IMG/VR virus record: IMGVR_UViG_3300025098_000035
Location: 1 to 63,505 of that record
Strand: one strand, 5' to 3'
DNA length: 63,505 nt
Origin: a virus
Position 1 is the stretch's first letter. Each line of letters begins with the position of its first letter. The notes under the pieces were generated by a model. The model was not told where the DNA came from. It worked only from the letters and a program-made list of their open reading frames with translations, and did no database searches. Positions 25,124 through 38,300 of this stretch are shown here, piece by piece. A program made the position numbers and the translations under genes.

Positions 25124-26331
25124 TGCCGACAAATATTCCTGTTCGATTGGTGCGTAAAGACGGTGGATTGATACCGCTGAATGTTACCACCCTTACACTG
25201 GATGTTGACCGTAGTATCAACCCGCATACCATACCCTTTGCTGGTGGTGAGCGTTTTGCTTTTGATTTGAACATGGCTAAAGCGGTTATTCTTTTAGAAG
25301 GTGTCATTACTGATGATGATTTAGTAAGTGTGGAACTTGGTAGAAGTGCAAAAGCGAGTATTGATTTTTCCACCACTGGTACAGAAGGAGTGAGAAGTGC
25401 TGTATCGGGTAGAATAAACCAAATCCATCAACCGTTTGTTGGTAGTACATTAACAGCATTGGTGGCAGGATTAACTGCTGATGATTTTGCAGATACAGGA
25501 ATACCTCAACTTACTATACAAGCAAAAGACGGAACTTCTTACATAATTTTCTTTATCAAATCCAATACAACATACGGGTATGATTTAGGTAGTAGTGGTA
25601 AATATCATGTTTCGATAGGACAGGCTGATGGCACTATGCGTACAGCCGTTGAAATTGCTGGATATTTAAGAGATTTAATCAACAGTAGTGCAAATAGTAA
25701 TGCTCTTAGTAGTAGATTTACGGCTACAAGAGTTGACTCTACCAATACAGACGAAGCAGACACCACCGTAGTTATTACCCTTGATACAGCGGGTAGAGTA
25801 AACGGTAATAACACACCTACTTGGGAGGCTAAAAACCGCCGACCACCACTTTCGGAGTTTTTTACAGGAGGTGTTGATACTGCTTCGGAGTTTACAAGTA
25901 TGAGTGCGGGTGACAAAGTAATGTCGCTTTACGCTACACTTAACAATTCCAATGACGGTGGTTCTATTGTACCTTTAGTAGCAGGGGCGCAATATGCACA
26001 ACAAGTGTTTACAGGTGGTAGTAAATTAAACAAAAAATACGGTGATTACATAAAAGGTATTCAAATACCGTTTAATTCAACCGTTAATAATACAACAGGT
26101 GACAAATATGTGGCGAAAAACTTCTTTATGCCTACTGGTCCATTTCACGACATAGATTCAAAACATCCAAATAAAGCCAAGGATGCTTCTTCAAGAGTAG
26201 TAAATCCAAACGCTACTGGTGATAAAGCGTTCATTAAAGGTACGGTAACTAAAGCCACTTTTGTACAATTGGGTGGCGAGCCTATCTATCAATTTAACAT
26301 TCAATTTGTTCCTGTAGAGCATATCATATGA
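25123..26331 (+). CDS. Probable distal tail / baseplate protein
   Basis: A 402-residue protein directly after the tape measure, the usual position of the distal tail protein. The N-terminal half (NIPVRLVRKDGGLIPLNVTT) and the end (PIYQFNIQFVPVEHII) look like strands of a tail-tube-like beta fold; residues about 125-250 look like an inserted domain. No catalytic motif. It overlaps the tape measure stop by one base, and its own stop starts the TGAGGTG site of the giant tail gene. Confidence 0.68.
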   Translation: MPTNIPVRLVRKDGGLIPLNVTTLTLDVDRSINPHTIPFAGGERFAFDLNMAKAVILLEGVITDDDLVSVELGRSAKASIDFSTTGTEGVRSAVSGRINQIHQPFVGSTLTALVAGLTADDFADTGIPQLTIQAKDGTSYIIFFIKSNTTYGYDLGSSGKYHVSIGQADGTMRTAVEIAGYLRDLINSSANSNALSSRFTATRVDSTNTDEADTTVVITLDTAGRVNGNNTPTWEAKNRRPPLSEFFTGGVDTASEFTSMSAGDKVMSLYATLNNSNDGGSIVPLVAGAQYAQQVFTGGSKLNKKYGDYIKGIQIPFNSTVNNTTGDKYVAKNFFMPTGPFHDIDSKHPNKAKDASSRVVNPNATGDKAFIKGTVTKATFVQLGGEPIYQFNIQFVPVEHII

Positions 26332-26340
26332 GGTGTAATT

Positions 26341-29300
26341 ATGGTAGGGATAGGTAGAACAAGCAACGCTTTCTTTTTTGATGGCGTTACTGATTCAATA
26401 CTTATCCCTCAAGGTAACTTTACCAGCGTAGGACCAGCACGAGATATACTTGGGAAAACAAGTAGAGGCGGTGACGAGTTTACACATATCAACTCTATCA
26501 TGGATGATAGTTTTGTTATCGAAGCGTGGGTAGTACCGGACTGTGGTGGTATAGTCGCACACCGTGATGAACAATTTACTCTTGAGTTTGGTACAGTAGA
26601 TACACCCGGCCCTGCTAAGTTTACTGTACAATTAAAAACACAAAGTGGTATGCATCCTGTTTCCTTAAGCACAGCCAAGGCTACATCAACACGATGGGAT
26701 GGAGTGGTTTACCCGCCGCAAGAAGTAGGTGGAATACATGATACCTACAATAGATACTTGAAAGACAATACCGCTTACAACGATGCTACAAACCTCAATT
26801 TCAAACACCGTGGATTGTATCATGTAGTAGCAGGAGTTACAGCGGGTTCTGTTTTTTTGTATGTCAACGGACATGTTGTAGCAACGCAAGAAATTGACAT
26901 TGAAAGTAGAATAGCAGACTCAACAGCACATGTGTACATCGGCGGTAAAGGTGGAGAGTTTAGAGGGGCTATCGAGGCTATTCACTTTAATAGTGAGTTC
27001 GATTCGCAAATGGCTGTAAGTACTGTACCCGTCAACAGTGATACAACAAAAGGTATGTATCGCTTTGAAGAACCACTGGATATTGTAGAAGAATCCTATG
27101 ACTTTAACGCCTTTACTGTAGCCGCTGATGGTACGACAACTACCATTACCGTAGCCGCTACTGACGCTCAAGCCCTCATTGCTCGCTTGACCGGTAAACC
27201 GTATGACAGCACCAGTGCTACAACTACATTCACAGCCACTCCTTACAGTATGGGTAACTACAAAGTTACCGATTTTGCCACCACACCCGGCACAGAAGCG
27301 ACACTTGCTATACCTCATACCCCATACAACATTCTCATCAATCCGGGTTCTATTAACCGGAATACGGAAAAACCAAACGCTTCTCCGCCGGAAAGAGCAA
27401 GAATAGAGTCAATTAACGGTTCTACTGGGGTAATCACAGTAAGTAGTATTCACATTGATTTTAACATTAGTGGGGGTAAGCGGGGGCTATTACATTCCCG
27501 TACTGCTGATATTGACAACTACTTTGTCGTTGTAAATGCTGATTTGTTGATTGATAATGGAACAGGTAAGCCGTATCAACCTCCACACTACGGTAGTCAA
27601 ATATTTGATAAAACGGGTCAAATGGTGATTGACGAGAGTAACTTTTCACAACACGCATTAGTGTACTCTACTCAAATGGCTACTACTGATAATTCACCAA
27701 GCAACCCGTTTGCTGTTTCTTGGCCTTCTACATTGGATGTTTTGTATCAAGTAGGACACAGTGGGCGACATAGATATTCTCATATCACAGGTCATGAGTA
27801 TATGCGCCGCTATCCTCAACCCGCATACCTCTCAATAGACCAAATCATGGGTGGAACGGCAGATGTTGTTGAAATGGGATATGACAGTAATACAAAGGGT
27901 ATTGCTGATTTGTTTGCAATGAACGCTCTATCCGACTTCTATGAAGAAAGTACACAGGTGACAGTGGCTAATTTTATCAATTCGACACCTGCAACTTTTG
28001 TAGTGTCAAATGGTTTAGCAAAAAGTAAAGAGCAAGCCATTGCTATTGGTGGTACAAACTTTGATTACCGCCCATTTATGCTAAAAGGTCCAGTACCGGA
28101 GTTTGAAGGTGACATCAATGATGATACACGGTTGTATCATTTGCGACCGGAAAGTGTGAGCCGTATTGCTTTACTCAAAGTTCCTACTCTTCAAACCACA
28201 CATAGCCTTGCACCGTATGTTGAGATACACTACAATGCGGTTGACTTGACTGGTGCGAGTATGGGTAAAACAACACCTTGTTTGATGATAGAAAAGACTG
28301 TACCGAGTGGTAATTATGTTCTTACCGGCTCTACTACAGTGCTTGATGTCATTGAGGCAGACTTAGCCGATGCTACAAAAGACACCACATTGTTTGCACC
28401 CGGTGGCCTCATTATGACAGGTAACAGTCAAACGACCACTACACATCATTTAGAGACAGAACATTCGTTAATCGGTGATAATACCGGAGGGTATGAACTT
28501 GACAGTGAAGTAGATTTTAGTCGTTGTCCTGTCAATTATACGCCACCCGGTAACGCAACAACAGATGGTAATACAACACCTCAACACCTTACAGCGTCAC
28601 ATAATAACGGCGTACACGATTCAGCATATCATAAATTATGTATAGAACCAAATGCTGATAATTCTGTTAAAAATATGACTGAAATAGGTTTACAGTCTAT
28701 TAAACCGGCGGCTGTAATCAATACTGGTACAGGAGTATTCGATGAAGGTTCAACTACTGATGCGAGTAATAACTTTGAAATGTTTGACATTATAGATAAT
28801 GTCGTCTATAATACACACGAGTATTCCGGTATTATATTTGTTCAGCCATCCGACAGAACCCGAACAAATCAGTTATCGAAAATGCGTACAAATCAAACAG
28901 AAGGTAACTCACCAAGTATCGCATCGTTACTGTACCTCATGAGCCGCACTCGTATTCGCTCAATAAAAGAAGACGAAGACCCCGGTACAAATGAAAAAAC
29001 CGTCACTGTATTGGCGACGGGTATCGCAGAAGGACTCGCTAATCAAAATGTCAACATCACCGGTAGCGGCTCACCGGATTCACACATCGTCAAAGAGATT
29101 GAGCCAAACGCCCCTGTAGTTACTGTAACACTTGGCGGGCCGGGGCAGGGTGCGATTAACACCAAACCTACCTATGACCCAAGCCCGCTAATGCGATTAC
29201 CCGGCTCAACCCGCCGTAGTTGCGCTGTACAGGCTGTGAGTGTCAATACTGATACCGATAGGATATACATGTCAGTTCAACCCCTCAATAACCTGTCAAC

Positions 29301-32300
29301 AGATATGGCATCGTGGGGAACATATTGTTTTCCAAAAGTAGGTCGTGTTTACCTTGAAGACGGGGCAAGTGCCGCCTATAGCGAAAAAACTGGTAGTGGG
29401 TTTGTGTTTACTGTTGATACAAGCGGTGGGGCAAGTATAGAAGAACTAAGGTCGTTTTTAGATGCAAACGGTACAGCCTACACATCATTTCATGAATGGT
29501 TAAACGGTGTTGGTATTATTACAAATGCCACAGAAGATGAATATGAAATAAGTGTAAAACTATTCAACGACCCTCACTTTGGTGATGACAACCTTTGCGA
29601 AGACGGTAGTACAGTAAACGATAGAATGTTCCAAAGTATGGACACTGTTAATCATGATTATCAATTGGGTACGCAATATGCCAGTACTCGTGCAATGGTT
29701 GAAGTTCCTCTTTTCCCTAAGCAGTTTTTCGACCACGCACCTACTGGTATTTTCCCCGGACCGGACAACAGTATGAAAATACACCTTGATGCTACCTATA
29801 CCGCACACTCATGGAATCCAACTCCTGTCGGTCGTCGGGCAGACGACATCGCTGTAAGCGACCGTAATGCTCATTCAGCATACGGGTTTAACGCAAATAG
29901 TAACGAGCATGTATCATCAACCACTATTACTCAAATCGTAGTAAGTACTAATCACACTGACATATATGTTTCACACCCAAAGTTATTCCCAAGTGCTGAA
30001 TCAGCGGAGAATCAGCATAGAAACATGAAGGATGTAATACGCTATCGTCGTGTTTTCCTGTCAAACAACCAATGGGGTATATACCAAAACGACCCTGCTA
30101 CTGATGGCTATATTCGCATCCCGACCAATGTATCGGGTGGTTTTACTGGTGGCTTTTCGGAGGACTTCTTCGCAGATGCTATTGTAGGTGCTTTACTGTA
30201 TGTAGCGGGTGGTTATCGAAACGAAACGCTTATTCCAATTGCATCGGATGAAAGTACACCGTCATCCGACTTAGAAAATCGCTCACCTTACTATTACGAC
30301 CCCGCCAACATGCAAACTCAAGGCGGCAACCTCGATTACGGATTGCGTCAATATGTAAGCGCAGTGGAGTTCAAAGAAGGACCGCTTACCAATCCCCACG
30401 CCCCTCGCATACAATCAAAGAACGCTTCATCAACTATTTTAGAAGTAAACAAAGTATCTGCGGGTTTAGACAATAATCAGTCACTATATTATTTTACTGT
30501 TGATGATGCATCTACATTCCCCGAAGTGCCGTTTAGTAAAATAGGTGGTTATGAGACTGATTCCAATAATCCTACATTCGGGAATGGTGATATGATATTT
30601 GTTGCCGAAGTTCTCACTGACACGCCTATCGAAATGATTTTTCTCGGAAACATTGCAAGTGTGAGTGAAACGGCAAATCAATTTGTCTGCGCCGCACCTT
30701 CAAGTTTTTCTACAACTAATTTTAAAGGTAAAACAATACGATTGAAAAAAGCCTGTCGTGCTTTGTATTCACTTACTGACCCTGCTAATGCTTACATCAA
30801 TGAGTTTAGTGCGACAACTTTCAAACCATCGGTAGGTGGTGAGCAATGGACATTTACAGCGGCGGGTGCGGTAGGTGCAACTACTCTTTCGATAGCACCT
30901 GCAACTGCTACTCTTATGCCACAGGCCAATACTGTAGGTATCAACCTTCGACCGGGTGATGAACTCTTTATAGAGGATGTGAGTGACGCTAATCACATCA
31001 AATATGTAGGAAAGGTTGCATTTATTGAATCACCGTATGCTGGTAGTGGACACGCTACAAACACAGTAATTACACTTGATGGTACTAATGCAACTACTAT
31101 TGCATCCGGCGACCCGTTGCGAGTAAGTTTTGGAACTGTTACTGAAAACGACCCCGATGCTATCCTCAACCGTACATGGTTATACCCTTATGCTCAAGGC
31201 GGGCTACGAAACGGTGATACCATATGGATGAACATGACAATGAATAACCCTCATGCTGTTGAAGGGTTGTTTGCTAAATCTCGTGGTGTGTTAAGCGAAG
31301 GTCAAGTTTGGACAGGTTTTAATGGCGGAAAGGGTGCTTTAGCGACTCGACCTCGTGATTCTATACCACTTGAAAACTTTTTAATTGGAGATTCATGTCT
31401 TGAAACCGCCAACAACTTTGTTCAACATGTAAACAAAACCATTGAATTAAATTACGAATCAATGGGACTATCATCATCTCAAGCACCGACTGTTGCTTAT
31501 CTCGACCCTTATCTCGCTACCAAAGGCCACGCACGAGTTTTGATGTTTGATGTAGCACACGACCGTGAGTTCATTGCTTTCCATGATTTACATATGCAGG
31601 TTCAATCGAGTGCCGCTACACCGCACATCGGTTTCGGTCGGCACATTGTTACTGCTGATGGTATTGTAGATATTGACCGATACTTGGTGCAACAGAATGG
31701 TGGCGCACCGCATTACTTTACTACTCAAATAGATGTAGCAAATGGTTTCCCAAGTGAAAATCCATACATGCGTAGAACACAGCAATCAAAGTTTATTGAA
31801 AGTGCATATGTGCATAACATAGCAGGTAACACATCCGAAGATGTAATGGGAACGAATGCTGGTGGTGAAAACCCAATTAGTAATTTCTTGAATCATGACT
31901 CTTATGCTATACCCGGTCAAGGGAAAACAAAATTAGCACTAATAGGAAACTCGTTTACCGAAGCATGTGATACCGACCATGCCGCTACGGGAACTGATAC
32001 TCATGTATTTGGTGGTAATGTAAGAATTATACGATTGAATGGTACTATTGGTATAAGATTGAGTAAGTTTTCAGTGGGTATGACTGTAAGCGGAACGGGT
32101 ATAGCAAGTGGTTCTAAAATTATTGAAATAGATATCAATGCAGGTTTGTTGTATCTTGATAAGGACACTACGGCAACCAATTCAAATCAAACATTAACAT
32201 TCACTACGACAAATAATTCGTACTTTATGGGTAAGGGTCACGGTCATTATGTTCATACTGGTTTTATGAATGAAGGAACAAGTAGTTCTTTCACTGTTGC

Positions 32301-35300
32301 AGACAGTACATTACCTCGTGTTCAGCCAGCCGTAGCCTCACCCTACTGGGCTGACCGATTACACGCTTTATCAAGAAAATCACTTGGTGCTACACAAACA
32401 CTCGCTGGTGCTTTGAAAAAGTCTCGTCTTGCAAACAATCCCGATACATTTACTCTTCGTGATGCCAGTACTATGATGGACACACCGGATGGCACACGAG
32501 CCATTTCAGCATTCCTTTGCTTAAAGGGTATTCGCTCTCAAAGTCTATTACTTTCTAACCATGAAGAAAGTCGTTTGCAACACCTCGACCATTGGAGTAA
32601 AATGGATTTCGTGCGTCGTCTTACTATTGACTTTGGTGAAGTAGGTATCAAAGAAGGTGTTACAGATATTGAAGCCGCCGCACGAGAGATTGTTCGTTTA
32701 ATCAATCAAGGTGGTGCAAAGAACGCTCTTACTACCGGTGCTATGAACGCTGATACTGGTTCTATACACGACCCTGCACCTTGGTGGTTTGCTGACGAAG
32801 CATTTGATACTCAAGACCGTGGTAGCCATATGGGTTATTTACGAGCGCATTTGGGTCGAGTTGTAGAAGACCTTGACGGTAACACAGGTCATTCTATCGT
32901 TATACATTCTACCATACCGGGTGCAAGTGGTCGTAACTTCTGTACATGGTTGGACAACAGTAAGGGTCAATCTCAATACAAACCCCAATTCCTTATCGGT
33001 CACGGTGGGCGTTTCCGAAACTTTTGGTGTCAACCCGACGAAACCAGTGGTGAGAATATGCACCCTGCACCTATGCCTATTAACAAGCATGGCAGACCAT
33101 TTGCACCGATTACTACACTCCGAGAGTATGTTACGCAAGAAGAAACAGATGATAATTTTGTAAGTAATGGTGACTTTGATGTAAGGCAAAATGATTTGTC
33201 CAGTACCATACAAGGAAGAAATACAAAAAGAAGTATTTCAGCGTTTAATGGTAGTGGAATGAATGCCAATACAATCAATGATGAGTCTTTTGAATCGCAA
33301 AGCCCGTCAAAGACCCTTGTTGAAGGATTACGAACTGGTACACAGGCCGTAGGTAGAATCAACTTTGGTGGTATGGTAGCCGCTGGTATTCCGGGTTTCG
33401 CCCCCGATGCAGGTGTATGGGGTCTTGGTGAGCGAGGTAATACAGACTTTGATACTCGCTACTCTAATGCTATTTCTACAGGTAATACAGCACCTACATC
33501 AATAGCAGACTATTCGGACCATGTGACAGATTCTCAAGTTGAAAATGTAGGTGATGGACAACTATATGGATTCCAATTTGAAGACCACCGTGGTAATAAT
33601 TACGGTGTACGCTACATTTATCGAGATATGGGAACTAATTTTAGTAATGATAATACTATATTACCGCCTACTCTTGACAATGAAATATGTGTATATTTTG
33701 ATGACCGAGATGTAGGGCAAGGAGGATTTACCATTGGTAATCACATGCTCGGTTTTGGTGATGTTACTGGTCGCATTGATACAACAGGCGACCTTACAGA
33801 AGCGTCATACCGTGGTAATCGCTGGAATGGTGTACCCGCACCTTCTGTTGGTATTGATGCAAGTGTTACTTGGTCGGGAACAGAATTAACAGTTGTACTA
33901 CAAGCACCGTTTGATACTGGTGGAGTTGGCGACGGGGTAATGGGTAATCACCCCGATGTTCTCGGTTATCTCGGATTCCCGAAAACAAACGGCCTTCTCC
34001 AAATCAATGATACCTTTACCGGCACTACAGGATATACTGACGCTGATGGTAATGCCGGAATAAAAGGTATTGTCGGGCATACCGTTTCTTACACACACCG
34101 TACACAAAACGATAACAACGGAACACATATTTTCTACGGAGTGGTTGGAGATACATTCACTTCTTCTCACTTTGTAAACAGCGGAACAGTAGACGATACT
34201 ACCAAAGTAAATCCAACCGACAATGTGCAACTGCGTGTATTACTTTCACCTCGAATTAACTGGACAACGCTTGTTACTGATGAATTGATGGCGGCTGTTA
34301 CTGCGGCGGCAATTAACCATGAAGACCCAAACCGTTTACTCAACTTTGATTGCCGAGAGATGTATGCCGCAGATGGGCGTACATTTGGGCAATGGGGTGT
34401 AGCCCCCGATGCTATCAAAATACGAGCGCATACTCCATCAAGAAACACATTACCGCTTTCTCAAATGTTTGAGGCTACATTGCATAAAGACTGGGGTATT
34501 CAAGCCGCCCACCTTGAATATGGTGAATATACAACTTTACATGAAACAACAGTAGGTTGGACTCTTGTTGCTACTGACCCTATTAACAAACCGTATAGCG
34601 ATGCTGAACTTGATTCACACCGTCGAATGGATGTAGGATATTTACCATACACTGTACTTCAATTACGAAGTAAGGGTCGAGGGTTTAATGCAAACACAGC
34701 CACTCCTGTACTGGTAGATTCATCTAATACTCCTTTATCGGTTACTTCTTGGCGAAGAAATCTCAAAGGTGAAAATTACACATCTATTACTGGCGACCAT
34801 ATTCTACCTTGCTTAAACAATCCGATTTTACTGTTTAATAATTATGACTCAACAGGCGGCAACATAGAAAATGAGTTTGTTTCAAAAACCAATAAAATAG
34901 CACACGCTATAATTCCAGCCGGACAAGAAGCGGATTCAATTGATAGTCTTGCTAAAGAAGGTTCATTCGGAGAAGAGTTGGTATTTTCATATGCTACCGC
35001 TGATGGTATAGCGAGAGGTGCAGTTAAATCAATTAAAAGCACTGTATCGCACACCTCTTTGACATATACCGATGGACACGGTAATGGATTATGGCGAACA
35101 GCGTTTAACGGTGATGTAAATGATGACTTTGTTCTTACTCGCTTTGCTGAACCAAACCAACCCGGAATTGAGCGTGAAGCAATATGCGGTTATCGTTCAT
35201 ATGGTAGCGTTGACAGTGAACCTATCATTTTCTTCCGTGGTGCAAGAGACAGTATAGACCACAGTGTACCGCTTTACTTTGGTGGTGGGTTCACTGGTGT

Positions 35301-38300
35301 TACACTCGACATTAACGACGGGACACAGAACGACTACTCGCCGTTCTACACTCACCCGTATTCCGGTGGGCCAACAGGAACAGCGGGTATTCAAAACGCC
35401 AATGAAATTAGCGGGTCATTCGCTATGGTGGATTGTAATGCACTGCTCGCTTTCTTCCCCGGCACAGCCCTTCTCAATCAGCACCGAGGGTCAATCAACA
35501 GCCCAGTGTCGAACAAAGACAGCATCCTATCACCCGACCTACGAGGTGGCAATTTGGATGCCGACTTCGCTTTATTGAATGCGGCGGCGGCAGGTGATGT
35601 ACGAGCAAGATACGCCGCAGGTATTGTTCGCCAACAGCCTGTACCGTTGGTGCTTCGCTTCGCTCATCCTACCGCCCGCTATCACGACAGTCAGCCTATC
35701 GTTGACGCTACCTGTGACATTAACAGTAACACTACCGTCAACATGGATTCAACAGCCCAACTTGTTGTTGGTATGACAGTGACAGGTGCAGGTATTCCCG
35801 ATGGGGCTACAGTAGCATCCATCACCGACGCTACTACATTTGTATTGAGTGCCGCCGCCACTGCAAGCACAGACCCGGTTACTTTAACATTTAATTATAT
35901 TGAAAACAAAACCACTTACCTTGTCTATGGGCCGGGTCAAGCATTCCCATTCACCGAAGACGACAACTCAAATGCGGCTGTCGAACCACACCCCGGATAT
36001 GTTGTTACTACTGGCAACACTTGGAGTAAAGTACCTCATAGTAAGTTCTTACCAAATGAAATTACCAACAGTGACAATTTGTATGGCCCGCCCGATTCAA
36101 CATATCAAACCGCAAGACAGCGTTACCATTGGCGTACTACGCTAAACTGGTCGCCACCGCAAGGAATACCAAATGTAGGTTATTTACAACAGCGACCGGA
36201 ACACGGTTCTCATTATGGTGAAGTATTTACAAACCCAACCGCTGGTAAATTAACAAGTGATAACGCCGCTGATTATTACAAAGCCCATCCTTACAAACAT
36301 AGTGCTGTCGCATACTACGGTATCGCTATGAGTGCAGACATGACATTTCATATGGATGGTGGGTATCATCCGGGTGGTTCATGGCTTGATAATCAAATGT
36401 CTTTCAACGCACCAAACCCCAACAGTAACTATCGTTACGCTTTGGAATCATGGAATCAAGTTAATGCCACAGCATTCCGTGTTTCGGGTGTTATGGCTAA
36501 AACTATTCTTGAAGGTGCGAACAGCGAAACAGCACTTAACTTTGACAGTGATTACATCGTTGTAGATGGCACACGATGTCAAAACGGTGAGGAACTGGCG
36601 ACTATCATCGGCCAAGCCATCAATGAAAACCCCGGTAAAGGTGCGCTTAAAGCAATGGGTGGAACATTCCTACCGTCTATGGGTAACGCAATGCGTCAAG
36701 ACCGATACGGTTGGATTGAAACCAACTTTGTTTCATATAATAATCTCGCTGATGATTTACTCGGTAAGGTATTCAGTGGTGAAGCATTCGATGATACAAC
36801 CGGAGATGTTGATAATTCCGAAGTTCATATTGTAGCAACTATTACAGGTGCTACGCAAGCAGAATTAGAACAAATACCAGCGTGTGGTTGGATAAGAACC
36901 GATACAGGTGGAAGAGATTATACCGAAACAGATGTTGCAGAAGCAGATAGATACATAAAATCCTCTTTTGGGTGTTATCACAGCCGAGAAATATGGAATG
37001 ATAGCGGTACATACAAAATCAAGTTTTACCTCGCACCGAATAGAATAAGCGGATTACCTCTTTTAGAAGACATAACCACTTGGCATAACAAATGTCAAAG
37101 TGCAACTATGACTTTCCCGACACCGGGATATGACCCCGGCGGTGGTGGCTTAGTTCACCCTTCTCCAAGTAATATCTATGTATGGTCGAAAGCGGGCGTA
37201 CACCGTTTCAACAACGAAAATGAATCATCTCGTAACCACATGACTCAAGTTCACTTTGGTGGTTTAGTAGATGCTATTGACCGTACACGCCCTGTAGGGG
37301 CTGTAGGATGGGCGGGAGAGCGTTATTCTTACCTCAACTCCCTCAAGGTAGGTACAGAAGGATATGGTGCTGGAAAAGGTGCTTGGCATCCTAAAATGGG
37401 TTTTACCCCGTATGGCTCATCAGCCTCGTGTATGAGTGTATTGGGTCATCTACCAAGTTCGTACCCAATGTATAACAGCCCCGAAGCAAGTCCAAGAGTC
37501 AACGGACAAGAAGCATCTAATGTATCATATGATGTTGCGCTTACCACACCGTACACTTGGAATATCGGTTTAGTCGGTGGTGACACTTGGTACGATAATT
37601 ACGATTTCACTGATGTTGAAAGTACAAAGGACATAATGAGTGCTAAACCACCTCACATATTAGAAGCAACAGATTCCAATACATCGTATATTCTTGATAA
37701 GAAACTCCACCATCAACAGGGTGTATTCAGTCGAGCAATGCTTGTTATCAGTAATGAAAGTGAGTTGGCACTTGTAGCCAAGACCGACCGTGACGGTATA
37801 ACAGCAACCGGTGATTGGCTTTCCGTAGTATCAAAAACTCGTGCCGGTGTAGCCGCCGCTACTGCTATCACTTTTGCTGGTACAACACGGTGGGATGAAC
37901 GATTCCATAATGCTGAACGATACATAGCCCCCGCCAACGCTGGTCCTAATGTAGAAGCCTTGATTGCTACAGGAACAGCAACACCTACTGCTGATGTACC
38001 AAACGCCGCCTATGTTTTACACACTGCATTAACTGGCGACCAAGACGCAAATCTCTACAACGCAGAACCTTGTTTTGCTGTCACAGGTGATTTATTCTTT
38101 GACACTGATATTAGCCCCGGTACAATGCTACTTGAGGATGTCACCAATGTGACTCGTAATATTACAAAAGAACTTGAGTTATCAAGCACTGATGCTGAAA
38201 TTGATAATTACGATTACACTAATGATGATTACTGGCTTGGTGATACCAACGGTTACAAGTTATCACAGCGTACACCTGCTCAAAACTTTAGTATCGAACA

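Noticed and set aside
36356-36835. Rightward frames of 69 and 89 residues inside the giant adhesin gene
   Set aside because: Out of frame with the continuous 6,115-residue coding sequence and without ribosome sites or domains.
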